Shown here: positions 25,620 through 37,531 of the stretch, piece after piece
Layout: the number at the start of each line of letters is the position of its first letter
Numbering within the stretch: position 1 is the stretch's first letter
Origin: Isoetes taiwanensis
Taxonomy: Eukaryota; Streptophyta; Lycopodiopsida; Isoetales; Isoetaceae
Reading direction: 5' to 3'
DNA length: 64,000 nt
Assembly: GCA_021234155.1 (NCBI GenBank)
Contig: JAJEKV010000074.1
Coordinates: forward strand, 2,175,789-2,239,788
Translations under genes and position numbers: made by a program
Notes under the pieces: generated by a model
The model's input: only the letters and a program-made list of their open reading frames with translations
What the model was told of the DNA's origin: nothing
Database searches by the model: none

Positions 25620-26300
25620 CACTATCAAAAGGATACAACAAAAACAAGATATTACATCATGTCAATCCGTGGGGACAGATAGGGCATATCACGCACAAAA
25701 AGCAAAAGATGTTGAATAAGAGTACCGTGGGGAACGCCGGCCAGATTCAGGATGGGGAGCCAATAATTCAATTGAGAAAGATAGATGGAGGAACATAGAT
25801 AGAGCAGCGCCGAATATGTCGAAAGTATGTGACTCTGTGAAAAATAGAAGATGAAGAGCACATGGTAAAAGAGTGCCCGGTTTACCATACGCATAAGGTC
25901 CAAATTTAACAAGGTCGTGGATCTCCACTTCAAAGACCGATGGACAAAGAAGAGACACTCATAGATGTAGCTTAAAGCTATAAAAGAAATGATAATAAGA
26001 CACCGGGGTGCACAAAGAGAGAGGGCTAATAATCCGAGAAGTAACCTGGGATGAGGTTGACGAGGCCCACAAAGTACGATTAAAATCGTTTATAGCGATG
26101 CATTGTGTATGGCCAAGAAGCCGCCTATAAGCACGCGCGTAATATAAAGAACAAGAGAAGCCCGCTAGATGGCTACATAAAACCTATGCGTCTGTTTGCT
26201 GGCAGCACCCTTTGGGAGCTCGCAGGACGCTACACAAGTCCGGGGGCCTCACGGCCTGAGGGACGTTAATGTATATTCTATTCTATTCTATTCTATTAAT
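25620..26300 (+). mobile_element. Decayed LINE 3' end with (TTCTA)n tail
   Basis: A broken frame includes EDEEHMVKECPVYHTH (from about 25848), resembling the Cys/His motif near the C-terminus of many LINE ORF2 proteins. The segment ends with a GC-rich stretch and four 'ttcta' repeats at about 26277-26296, a typical simple-repeat LINE tail. No reverse transcriptase motif was found upstream, so it is 5' truncated or decayed. Confidence 0.5.
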
Positions 26301-27400
26301 TAATTAGTAAGTAAATGCCACTTGGATCAAATCAATTGGCCCAAGAGAACTTGCTAATTTTGGGCCTAATCAAATTGAGGCTTCATCACCAATTTGCCCC
26401 AATTCGATATAAGGGCAATTGAAGAAGGAAGAGGAGCCTCTTCAACCAGCAGAGCATGGAGAACTTGAGAGATGGGAGATCTAGCTCAGATACCGGTGGC
26501 GCCAAGCTTGATGCATGCGGCAAAGAGCTTGACCTCTGCTATTCTCCAAAGCTTGTTTCCTAGGATTGTACTGCCACCCCAATCTATTTTGATCATTAGG
26601 ACTTGGATTTTATCTGCTATTAGGAATAGAGCTAGCATAGGTTTTTTTTATATCTCGTGAAGATAGAGACGGGGATTTTTTGTGTTTTTTCCTTCTCTGT
26701 AGAAGGACACATCTTGATTCAAGCAGTAAACACTACTGTTTTTCTTGAAATCGTCCACCAAAACCACTCTTTCTTGGACAGATTTGTCGTTTTGGAAGTA
26801 GACCCTTCCTTCTCGTATACAAAGAGATCTAAGTAGACTACATTCAAAGGGAAGACCTTTAGTAGAAGGGGCTTGACGGAACTGAGGAATAATGACCCTG
26901 TAACTCAAGAAAGCCGAGACTGGAGGCTGATTTTGAAGCTTAAAGAGAATGAAGATCTTGCATGGCAAAAATATGAGATTTACAGTTGCTTTTCATATAA
27001 CCAGAATAATAGAAGGTCGCCATTGAATGCTTGGGTATAAGAGGGCTAGATCCTTGTTTGTCAGCAAGAAATTTTTGATGTTAGAAAAACAATATACATA
27101 AGCTTCAAGAGTTAGACCTACTACTTTATTAGATGATCCGAGTAAAATCTGGCCATTTCAAAAAAATCTATTGTACTTTGAAAAATCAAGCATTCAAGAA
27201 ATCTATGACCGAGCTTCTTTAGGTTACTAAGGATATAGTAGAAGATCTGCACTCATGGACTGGAAATCGGAAGCCACATTTTTCTTGGTTCTAGTATGGG
27301 AGAGCACTGATGACTATACGATCGTGGAGTTTAAAGCGAATTCAAGGACATGGAAGAGCTAAAGAATCTTGAAGTTAGCCACAAAACTATGGTTCAAAAG
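26301..27400. other. Unassigned stretch before the second LINE
   Basis: No supported gene. A weakly coding-looking stretch (KDMEELKNLEVSHKTMVQKL) at about 27345-27405 could belong to the 5' part of the following LINE. Confidence 0.35.
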
Positions 27401-30014
27401 TTGGAGTCAAATAGAATTTGCGTTATCAATGTCACAAATGGCTACTTCAACCCCGTGAAGTCATGAATTGTCCCTGCCCAAATTGCGCAAAGGCAGTGGG
27501 TTTGAACCAAGCTAAATATTCTAACAGTAGAATTCTTATCCATTTCCCTTTTAAGTGCCTCTTCCTCCCCCCAAACCCCCCAAGTGGATGAATTGGCTTA
27601 ACAAATCCATCAACATCTCCATTCTTTCTATTCTCAAGTTGGATGGTAGAAATCTCCAGATTCTTTACAAAGATAGTAACCATAAAATTATTATGCTTAC
27701 TAGGAATATTTCCTCTGTCCCAGCTTGCATTATGAAGTGGCACCCTCTGTATATTCATACCACTTGAATTTCTTGCCTGAAAACCCCCTCCCCCTCCCCA
27801 CTCCCAACTTTCTGGACTTAAGAGTCATCTAGAGGCCATTGGTGACTATCTTGAGGAGGTCACTCAAATTTCCATCCCTTAAACTGACTTTCCCTCTATT
27901 TGCATTTTAAATGATGTGAATTCGGATTGGAAAAAGTACATAAACAAGCGAATTGACTACGATACTTTCCTTGACGTTAACATCAATTATTCCAAAGTGC
28001 CTATCAATAAACTCCCACACAATGATAAGGGTAAAGCTCCCATGGATAAAGGTAAAAACCCTATGCAAATGCCTCCTAAGGTTTATCTTTTAAATCTTAT
28101 GGATACCTTGCCTTCTAACAGTAATGATCTTTTCCCTGCTAATATTGTTGATTTTCCAAGTGAAAGTGAGATTAGATCTAAAGTCTTACTAGAGGTAAAA
28201 TCCTAGGACCAGATGGTCTACCTCCAGAGTTTACATTACATTTTGGGAAGAGATTAAAAATGATCTTATCCAAATGATTTGTGGCTTTTGGCTAAACAAT
28301 CATCTTCATCCAGTTTTATCCTCTGGTTTAATTACTTTGATTCCTAAAGTAGACAATCTTGAGACATGGAGACCAATTGACCAATACTTCTTACAAGATT
28401 TGTGCTAAAATATTGGCAAATAGAGCTTCCTTCAAAAATATATTGGTATGCACCAATCAGCATTCTTATTCCTGACAATAAGTTCTGCACTGGGCTAGAA
28501 ATTCAAGTCAAAATTGTGTCCTCTTGAAGCTATACTTTTTGAAGGCATATGATACAATAAGCTGGGATTTTCTAGAGCTGGCCCTAAGAAATTGGTTTTC
28601 CTCCGAAATTGATTGAGTTACTTTTAGAACTTAACTGTCGAGCTCAATCTACAATCCCAATGGCTCTTCTAGTAAATTCTTCTCTCTGCAAAAAGGTGTA
28701 AGGTAGGATGCTTTTTGGCTCCCTATCCTTTTATTGTGGTTGTAGAGCAGCTTACCAGAGCAATTCTTCATCATCAAAGCAATGGTGAAATTAAAGGTTT
28801 AACTGTGCCAGATAATGTCAATCAGTTGAGTCTTCTTCAATATGCAAATGGCTCATTTAGTTTCTCATACAATGATGTCAAAAACATTGAGTTCTTCATA
28901 AAACTAATTAATAGCTTCAGTGATGCTTCAGGAGTTTGTCTCAACCTTCTGTGTTATTATTGGAGATACTAATCAAACTGATATCATTGGAATTATACGC
29001 AATGCAGTCAATCAAACCTCTACTCTTTTGGGTATGCCCTTAGCTTTGGATGTTAATATCAATTTCCAGGATTAGAAACAACTTGAACAATTATGGTAGT
29101 TGCCTTTCCCTGGCTGGGAGAACTATAGTATAGCATCTTTTGTCATTGCTAGTTCGCATGTCTATTTTCCTTCAGCATTGCTTGCTCCAAAATGTATTTA
29201 CCAGCATTTGGAGAGACTCATTAGGAATTTTATCTGGGATAAGAACCACATGGTGAACTGGAAATTTGTTACTAGAAAATGGAAAGTTGGTGGCTTGGAA
29301 TATAAAATTTGCTTTTGCAAGGCTGTGCACTGGCAAGCAAATATGTTTGGAAGACCTTATCTGCAAAAACAGTCCTGCTACTGAATTTATTCACTACTGG
29401 CTTAATAGAAGTATTATTGATGGTCATTCCTCAATTGATCATCATCTTCCTTCTTCTGCATTCAGTGATATTAAACCAGTTGCTAACACTTCCCCTTTGA
29501 TGAGGAACTTGAATGTGTGGAATAAGGTCTCCAAAGCCCTTAAGCATAGTAACCTAAATCTAGCTCATCATGACATGGGTATCTTTTGGAACCCTGCTTT
29601 AACTAAAAGAGATAACATTCCTTTAGCTCTAAACCATCCTAAAATATACAAGAAGTGGCACAGCTCAAATATCTGTAAACTTCGAGATTTATGGTCAAAT
29701 GGCAGATGGACTTTATGGACGAGATTTAGGGCTAAAATTAGGGGCACTTCCTTAGATAGGATCTTATTTAACCATATAATTAGTCTGGTGACTAATATAA
29801 ACTTGTTATGTTCATGTGCCGGTTGTATTGTTTTGAGTTTGCTACTCTCACATGCAGCCTAGTGTTGGATGATACAGTTGACTTATCATTGACTTCATCA
29901 ATATGCTTGGATAATCATAGTGTGACATGGAAATTGGAGTTTGGCCCCATCTTGATTTCCAAGGGACAGCCCTACTTTGACCATTGGGAGGCATATTCTC
30001 CTATTCAATGGTAA
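27400..30014 (+). pseudogene. LINE (L1-type) ORF2 remnant with dead reverse transcriptase
   Basis: Read in broken frames: the N-terminal edge of RT (SESEIRSKVLLEVKS then GPDGLPPEF, 28165-28235), ITLIPKVDNLETWRPI (about 28330), FFSLQKGVR (about 28680), then LTVPDNVNQLSLLQYANGSF (28800-28858). The active-site YxDD is YANG at 28841-28852, so catalysis is lost. A long C-terminal frame (29266-29862) resembles the post-RT region of plant L1 elements (WKFVTRKWKVGGLEYK), and its last part continues into copy B up to 30014. The endonuclease domain is not visible. The element directly abuts the second copy of the large repeat. Confidence 0.8.
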
Positions 30015-30520
30015 TTAAGATGACAGGATAATAGGAATGAAGCAATTACAAAAAAGTTGCAACAACACTAGCAATTATAAACTAGCTCTTTTACAAGTTG
30101 ACCATTCTTTTAGTGTAGATGATGAATTGAAGAAGCAATACAATACTATTTTTGTGATAAAATTGTTGGACGAATTCTAGGTATATGGCTGGAATTGCCA
30201 TGTGCAAAAATGTGAGTTACTTTTGTAACCTTTTATCCTGCAAAATAATGCTTGACGACATCCAAATTCCTCACTAGCTGGAAAAAAGATAACTATTGTA
30301 CCTTTCTTTTTGTTTCTTATGAACAAATAGAAGTTGACCACAACTCATACTGCTATAGCCCTATCTCTGACTTAGTGTAGTGGACAAAGTCAAAGAAACC
30401 ATACCTTACTGGAACATGCAATTCTTCTCAAGAGCGTAGTTGCAGTTGCGTAGGAAATTGACAAGAACCTCCAGATTTATTTAAGGAGGTCATCATATCG
30501 GGCAATGAATTGTGAGAACC
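30015..30520. other. Upstream region of membrane-protein gene, copy B
   Basis: Matches 171-682 with small indels, including a 20-base deletion near 30408. No ORF; presumed promoter and 5' UTR of the gene starting at 30521. Confidence 0.4.
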
Positions 30521-32018
30521 ATGGAGGGATTCGGGCTGGGGCTAACTCTGGTAATGCTGATGGTTCAAGGAATGACAGCTTCTTTATTGAATGTGAATGA
30601 AGGAAAATTGTCAGAAGTAGATCAGTTGGAGGCACTGGCAAGCATAGCTGGACAGAGCCATGGAGATGCTCTGTTGGATTTGTTGAATGGAACAGATGGA
30701 TACTGGCATCCCATGGCATTCTGGAGGTTTATGATACTGGGTGCTCCTTCTGACAAGGAAATCCCTGATCTTACCAAAGAAAATGAGCTGCTCATCAAGA
30801 ATGTGTCTGAAATGGGAGGATTGTCAGCCACTAAGAGATCAGCGGTAAGAGTATACCAACGCACTCAACATGTGAAGGGGGTTGGAAATGTTGACATAAC
30901 TGCTTGGTCTTTAGTCTATTCCTGCCTTTTATTTTCTTCAGACTCAAGCCAATGCGCTTTCTAGACCCTGGCCCATCACCACGCTAACAAAGGCCTGAAT
31001 ATGTGTTAGCCTGTTTAAAGGATTCTATCGTAACGATTGTACTTACTTTAAGCTTACTCTTTCTGCTGACCTTGCTAAGTACTTCGAGACCAAAATGCCA
31101 CAGAAAGTCTACAGAGCTGCACATACAATTCCTTTCTGCCGCTAGTGCCTCTTGTCTTCCAGGTTTGTCTGTTACGACAGTTCATCAACTCTTAAAAGCT
31201 TTCAGAAAATCTTCTCTAACCAGCATACACTTGATGGAGACATTAGCATATGGCCAAAGGTGAAAACTGAAGATTGCGCCCTGGCTCCTTTATTTCAGGA
31301 TAATTACGATAGTAGTATTATGGCTTGTGCAAAAAAAGCTAATAGTTACTATTGCATTACAGTGGTGAAGCAACCAAGCTGCTCATACAGTGAGACTATT
31401 GATGCTATGTATGAGAGTATCATAAATAATAAGAGCAATGACTCCTGTGCTGTCGACTCTTCCAAGGTTTATCAGAATTCTGGCTACACATATGTTACAG
31501 CCTTGGCCATAGCCACGTTCATAGGGCTCCTTGGTATGGTGGGTCCGTTCACCCGAGGTGAGCTCAAGTTACTCAGAAAATATTTCAACTGCTCAACAGG
31601 GTCAAATTCAACCCTCCAAATCTTGGGCTGCCTTGGCTTATGCTTCCTCAATGTGGGCATAGGGTGTGCTGTTTATACCCCCATTATATTGCTGCCATGC
31701 AAAGCCAATATGAAAAGCTTTTACCTTTTCATACATGGGCCATATCGGCCACATCTGAGGCCGTTAACAATTATGGTGCTAAGCTGCTCTTCCTCACCTT
31801 TGTTGAAGGGAGCTCCACTTACTCCAATCGTTTTATTTGGAGCTTCTACATTTTGTCTTGTCTTCTTGCTCTCCTCATCACGGCTGCCCTCACGTCTTAT
31901 GAATACTTCTATCCAGATCCTGCTCAAGTTTATAAAGAACGTAATAACCAATCCTTTCATCGATACACTTCAATGGTTAATAGAAAGACTCCAGAGCCTG
32001 AAATTCCATGAGCTCTAG
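30521..32018 (+). pseudogene. Exported multi-pass membrane protein, copy B, frameshifted
   Basis: Same ATG context as copy A. The first 147 residues are identical in frame with copy A. Then a two-base change near 30958 (…CAATGCGCTTTCTAG) brings a stop, and several further indels follow up to about 31150. From 31164 the frame resumes (FVCYDSSSTLKSFQKIF) through the two predicted helices. The C-terminal helix and tail (SFYILSCLLALLITAAL, ending PEPEIP) are in another frame, 31640-32011. Reading the pieces together suggests about 500 residues with a signal peptide and three helices. Whether the breaks are real cannot be decided without reads or transcripts. Confidence 0.6.
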
Positions 32019-32448
32019 CCATAAAGATAGTAAAGGTGTCGTGGTGCCTATCCAAGGTTATTTTATTTATGTTTGTGCTAGCAAACCAAGTCCAACATTG
32101 TTGGTCTAAGGTTGGAAACCTGTCAACCAACTTATACTGAACTCAATCGCGCTATGTAAGTTGTCTCGCGAGTTGTCAATACGTAAGTATATTTATACAG
32201 CATGTATTCCTATATGTAGTTAGTGTAGTTTATTAGTGTGTATTCATGTGTTGTCTCTAATAAATGGATGCTTCAATTATATGTGCTTTGCTTCACCTAT
32301 TGCATGATTTTTCTTTATCTATGGCCGATTGTTTTCTTTACTTATCTGTAGATGTTCCTGCTAATATCCTTTCTAATTAACAAAACTTTTGTTAGCAAAT
32401 TGGAAAGGAATTGAATTGTGACTATTGTGGTTAACACACTTTAAATTG
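32019..32448. other. 3' flank of membrane-protein gene, copy B
   Basis: AT-rich, no ORF; probably the 3' UTR and spacer. 'aataaa' at about 32259 could serve in polyadenylation. Confidence 0.4.
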
Positions 32449-32748
32449 TTGAGATACAAAAATAGAAGGCAGCATCAGCACATGTCATGGAGGTATTCCA
32501 GAGGCAACATCACGGAGGACTTCCAGGACCTAATTTTAGCTTGAGTTATTGCTTCTTTTATGCCTAGATTAGTGTTTACTTTCTATATAAGTTCAGATGT
32601 TTCGTTCGCATCAATCATCAATTGTAGCAGTTCAATTCAGTCTCTTGAGTATTTTGGATAGCCTGATACATTTGAAGTTCCAGTATCAGCAATATCCCAG
32701 TTGTATTTCTTCTTGAATCAATATATTTGGTTTCCATCTTCCAACAAG
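32449..32748 (+). mobile_element. Probable 5' LTR of copia element, copy B
   Basis: Begins TGTTGAGATAC and ends CCAACA. It is followed by 'agttatggaccgagc', a near match to the copia primer-binding site in which the expected 'tatcag' reads 'accg'. The gag start follows at 32819. No 3' LTR is present before the PPR fragment or the 257-bp repeat. Confidence 0.45.
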
Positions 32749-35440
32749 TTATGGACCGAGCTTCTGTCAACGTGTAAGTCGCATCAAACAACTGACTCCG
32801 ATATCTCCTTGCTTACTCTTGTCCTTCATGTACGTATCTTCTGTTGATTGGAAGATCCTTTCCAGCATCCCTAAATTTGAAGGGAAAGACTATCAAATGT
32901 GGAGATGGAGTCTTCAAATGATTCTTGGAGACAAGAATTTGTGGGAGGGGATTGCTACTCCAATTCATGGAACAATCGAGGTTGTACTGGATCTTCCAAC
33001 CAACACCTCCGATGTAAAGGAGCGTGTCAGCAAGGCCCCGTTGATTATTTGCACCAGTTTGAATGATACACCAGCACGTTTGGTTAAGGGCGCCAAATCT
33101 GCTCGAGATATGATGGTTATACTTGATAACCACTATGCATCCAAGACGGCAGGGAATTGTCTTGCATTGAGGAAGGCACTGTATAATCTTCATCTCACAG
33201 AAGGAGGGGATATGATAGAAATATCTGTCAACTCAAGACCATGCCGGATGATCTTGATGCTACAGGAGTAGCCTTCCGAAGACTTTTGAGGGCTTGATCA
33301 TTATCTGGTGGGGTGTTGATCAGAATATACATTTGAGGCAGCAATTGAAAGAGCCAAGGCGGATTCTCTGCGTCAAGGCAACTCAAAATCTTGTTCTGAT
33401 TCCCTGATGCTGGCACATACTGCACCATCCAGACGGCCAAAATTAGATCGAAGTCAGATCACTTGTTATAGGTGCCAGAAAACTGGTCACCTCGCACGAG
33501 AATGCAATGGTGTCAAGGCAACACCTCATCACAGTTCTTGTGATTCAGCACCTCGTTACAGTTCTTCCGATTCAGCATGACAATCTTCTGGCGAACAAGA
33601 CAATTTTGTTGCAGAAGAAGTCCCTGATTTGCTGCCGAAAGAGTCATTGTTCCTGTTATTCCAGAGGTTCCTGATGATTCTGCCGATAATTTGGAGGCAT
33701 CTCTTGAGTATCTGTTCGATGCTATCGATGTATCAAATTCCCCAATTCCAGATAAAGCTTGGTATTTGGCTTCTGGTGCCACATATCAATGAGCCCTTTT
33801 AACAATGTTATACACCTTTGGAGTTTCCTCGGTGTGTCCAAATGGGTGATCATAATTCTCAAAGCGGTATTGCTACAGGCTCTGTTCAACAGATCAAGGC
33901 ACTGCGTAATGTTCTGCATGTTCCGGGTTTACACAAGCAATTACTTTCAGTCCGCAAAATCACTTCAGGTGGTCATCATGTTATTTTTTATGCAGATAAT
34001 TGCCAAATATTGGATACCCACTCTAAGGCAATCATTACCACATCTCGCTCTGGGAATCTTTATAAGCTGAATGTTGGCATCTCCAACGAAGTTGGTTGTT
34101 TGGTTGAAGACATGTCTTCCTCATATGCACTGTGGCATTTCAAGTTGGAACACCCATCCTCTGGTATACTCCAGTTACTTGCTTCAAAGGGGCTCGTTCC
34201 ATCATATAAGTGTTCCAATTTGTTTTGCCATGCATGTATGCGGGGTAAGATTACTCGCTGCATATTTTTCCCATTAGATGCCCGAGCTCCACAGCCTCTG
34301 TATTTGATTCACAGTGACGTTTGTGGACCTTTCTCAGTTTCCACTTCTAGACGATTATACCAGAAAGTTATTTCCCTAGGTGAAGTCTTCTCTCAGTTTC
34401 TTCTATTCATCGACAGGTTGAAAGGAGCACGGACCTCAAACTCATCACCTTGCGCACTGATGTAGGCGGTGAATTCAACTTTAAACCTTTTCATCATTAT
34501 TGTGTAGACAATGGCATTCATTATGAGCTATCTGTGTCTTATTCTCTTGAGTAGAATGGAAGAATCGGGAGGGCAAATCGAACTGCCCTTGAAATGGTGC
34601 GGACTCTTCTTATCAATCTGCAGATTCCTCTTCAATTCTGGGGATAAGATGTGCTCTTTGATCAATCGCCTTCCTCACCGAGCCATTGGATATGCAATCC
34701 CTACTCTGGACCTCTGCTCCTATCAGCTTGTCTCACCTTCGAATCTTTGGTTGCCAAGCTTTTGTTCTACTCTCTAAGCCTGCTTCCAAACTGTCCACCC
34801 AAGCTCGTGCCTGCATGTTTCTTGGTTATTCCGATAACAGCAAAGCTTACCGCTTCTTGGATCTGCACACTCAAAAACTCATCATTAGCTGCCATGCAAG
34901 ATTCTGTGAAACTACTCATGTCATTCAAAACCATTACCACCCAACTTTGTTCTCATTGAAATGCCTCCTTCCCCATCCTACTCTCGTTCCACAATTTATA
35001 CATGTTCCAGAGCTTCCCTTGTCTCTTTCTGATTGCCCTTTACCAATATCTACACCTGCTGTTTCCATATAAGAATCCATTCCTGATACATCCTCCCTCA
35101 ATCATGTGAAACCACCTCCATCTGTCAATCCTCCTTCTGCTGATACTAGTCGTCCCATTCGTCAATGCAGGCCCTTCATTTGGATGCAAGATTATGGTCT
35201 ACTCTCTAGTGCCACTCCCACCGAACCTCAGTCTTACTCTCAGGCACTTGCTGATCCTTTTAAAGCAAATTGGCAGAAGGCTATGGAGGCTGAGATGCAG
35301 TCTATACATGATGCAGGGACCTGGACTTTAGTGGAGCGTCCTCCTAATCACCCAGTGGTATCCAGCAAATGGCATCTTCGTCCTTGCTTTCCAAAACCTT
35401 GTTTTCAAGATGTGCTTTCGGTTCCCTCCATTTTGATTGC
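32749..35440 (+). pseudogene. Ty1/copia gag-pol with reverse transcriptase core missing, copy B
   Basis: Domains in order: copia gag (about 32819-33240, FEGKDYQMWRWSLQMILG); CCHC zinc knuckle CYRCQKTGHLARECNG (33464-33511); protease, whose active-site motif reads WYLASGAT where the family has WYLDSGA (33757-33783), so the catalytic Asp is absent; pre-integrase and integrase with HHCC-type residues (LWHFKLEHPS … CSNLFCHACMRGK, 34128-34245) and LIHSDVCGPFS; the post-integrase FLGYSDNSKAYRF; and the N-terminal edge of RT (KAMEAEMQSIHDAGTWTLVE, 35276-35336). The frame is lost right after SSKWHLRP and no YVDD or RNase H follows. Frameshifts occur at several points. Non-autonomous or dead. Confidence 0.85.
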
Positions 35441-35629
35441 ATCTTCGTCATTGACAGTGAGATTTGAGCTTTGCTTCCCAACCCTTGTTCCTAGTTGGCT
35501 TTCTGGTTCTCTGTTTGGTTGCATCATGCCCAGCAGGTTGCAAACTCGTGTGCGGATTTGTTGGCTGCATAATCAGAGGTCCGATGCCCTCAGTTTTTTT
35601 AAGGGCAGTGACTAAACTAGAAAGACATC

Positions 35630-35990
35630 AATGTCTCAGCGACATCAGCAAGAGGTATATCTGCAACCTCGTCAAACATGGGATCTCAGGATATGCACAA
35701 CAGCAGGAAGGTTACTCTCACGAAGATCACTCTACTTTGCAGTTCTTTGAGAACATGCAACAGGAGGGCATAATGCTAGACCAGATAACATCCTTAAAGC
35801 AGGGAGAGAACATCCAAGAACTTATTATTGAAAGGCAGTTTCAGGTCAACATTGTCCTTGGGAATAAACTTTGATAGGTATTCCAAGTGTGCAAGCTTAG
35901 AGGATGCAGAGAGAGCTTTTTGACAAGTTGTTGGATAGAGATATAGTGTTATGGATTCATATGATTTCAGCTCATACACACATGAGCACT
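35630..35990 (+). pseudogene. PPR gene fragment, copy B
   Basis: SGYAQQQEG, then FFENMQQEGIMLDQIT (35745-35793), matches the helix pair of a plant PPR motif ('LFEqMqqeGv.PDqiTf'). ELIIERQFQVNIVLGNKL follows, and after a one-base shift YSKCASLEDAERAFDKLL and RDIVLWIHMISAH, the typical next motifs of the PLS class. Only about 110 residues are present, with no E or DYW domain. It is a captured or leftover piece, not a gene. Its position immediately after the truncated copia pol is the same in both copies. Confidence 0.75.
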
Positions 35991-36194
35991 TTATGTGCCT
36001 TCACAAATGGCAAATGCTTTTATTAATAGGCCGTTGGTAGTGGAGACAAATTTTTGGAACTGCCCAAGTAATGACAAATGTCGTTGTCATTAGTTTTACT
36101 AAACTGCTGTTCATACGAGTAGATTGTTTAACGATTTAGGCCCTTAAAGTTTATCTATGTTTGCTTTTGTTAGGGCCCAAAGGGTCGGCTTCAC

Positions 36195-36690
36195 ACACTC
36201 CCTCATACATGTGGTTTCCTGAAACTTTGCTCTGATTAACCTTATGCTGTGCTATCATTATTCTACGCCATTGACCCTAGGGCTATCTAAATTGTTAGCT
36301 CAATAACAACTAAAGGAGTCTGTTAGTGTCCACTTTTGACTACCTTAATGTCTCCAACTTATAATCCAGACCTTTACTCTAATTATTTGGCTGTCCAAAC
36401 TTTGAACCTCTAAGCTGGCATCAAAATACTTTCTGCATAGGCTTATCCTATCACTCCCTCATACAGGTGGTTTCTTGAAACTTTGCTCTGATTAACCTTA
36501 AGCTGTGCTATCATTATTCTACACCATTGACCCTAGAGCTATTTAAATTGTTAGCTCTATAACAACTAAAGGAGTCTCTTGGAGTCCACTTTTGACTACC
36601 TTGGTGTCTCCAACTTATAATCCAGACCTTTACTCTAATTATTTGGCTCCTTGATGTTGAACCTCTAAGCTCTTTGATGCCTAAGATTGG
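36195..36690 (+). repeat. 257-bp tandem repeat (two units), copy B
   Basis: Units start at 36195 and 36452 ('cactccctcatacatgtgg' and 'cactccctcatacaggtgg'). They share 'gctctgattaacctta', 'aacaactaaaggagtc', 'tgactacctt.gtgtctcc' and 'tttactctaattatttgg'. Divergence between units is a few percent plus small indels. Confidence 0.85.
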
Positions 36691-36991
36691 AAAGAACTCC
36701 AATCTAATTATACCTATAAGCCCAATTATTCCCTCTTTGCACACCACGATCCCTTAATAAAATTGGGAACACTTAAACATTGTTAAAGGTAATATTAATA
36801 TTAGTAATGATTTATTTCTACTGTGGAGCTAAGTGACAGCAGGATAATCATTATTATTTTATGGATTTGGAGGGCAACAAATCCCTGACAACAGTACACC
36901 TCACATAAAGGAGTATAGGTAAGACTTTAATGCTATATTCTTAAGGGGGAAAGACCTTTGGGAACTTTGGATCTGCCTGAATACTTTCCAT

Positions 36992-37166
36992 CGCGGTAAA
37001 TGTTAGACGCTGACATGTTATACCCTGCCTTAAGTGGCAAAAAATCCGCTAAGTCCACAAAAACGCCGTGTAATTTTTTTTTGGCGTGGCTATAACATGT
37101 CAAACACACGGATATACCACGGATATGCCCGTGGGTATAACATGTCAGCGTCCGATATTTACTGCG
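36992..37166. mobile_element. 175-bp foldback (MITE-like) element, copy B
   Basis: Inverted arms 36992-37025 and 37133-37166, about 34 bp each with few mismatches; the core 'gacgctgacatgttataccc' is exactly complementary to 'gggtataacatgtcagcgtc'. The interior holds further short inverted pieces ('tataccacgg', 'ccgtgggtata'). It ends 98 bases before the ATG of the AT-hook gene, so it may form part of that gene's promoter or 5' UTR. No obvious target-site duplication. Confidence 0.75.
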
Positions 37167-37264
37167 CTCCAACTTTCCACTTTCGAATACTTTCGTGAAC
37201 TCCACTGTCAAAAGAAATCAGTGTTGGCGACGCTGTTGTGATCATTTTGCTGCTAACAAATATA

Positions 37265-37531
37265 ATGGGACCAAAACGAGGCCCTGGGCGCCCTCCTGGA
37301 GCGAAGAACATAAGGGGTAGAGGCATGCTGCTGTGGCCGAGACGTACTTCTCCCCCTGGCCAAAACAGAAATGCACAAGCTGCCAGCATAATCAAGAGGT
37401 GCCTCATACGAAATGCTAACATGAGGGCTACTAATTTGGAGAATACTGAACCTGTCTACAACAACCCGGCTGTGATAGACATGGATGCAACTCTTGAAGC
37501 TGCTGCTATTCCTGGAGGCGATCAAACTCAG
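37265..37531 (+). CDS. First exon of AT-hook protein gene, copy B
   Basis: ATG at 37265. The peptide begins MGPKRGPGRPPGAKNIRGRG, which contains the AT-hook core GRP inside a basic, Pro-rich context typical of minor-groove DNA binders. The open frame runs 89 codons to 'actcag|gttttt', a possible splice donor at 37532. Exons further downstream on the same strand (40190, 42746-43851) are assigned to the same gene by strand, spacing and splice-phase agreement among the later exons only; the join from this exon is inference. The foldback element ends 98 bases upstream. Confidence 0.5.

Noticed and set aside
29172-29366. Minus-strand ORF opposite the LINE
   Set aside because: Antisense shadow of the LINE C-terminal frame.
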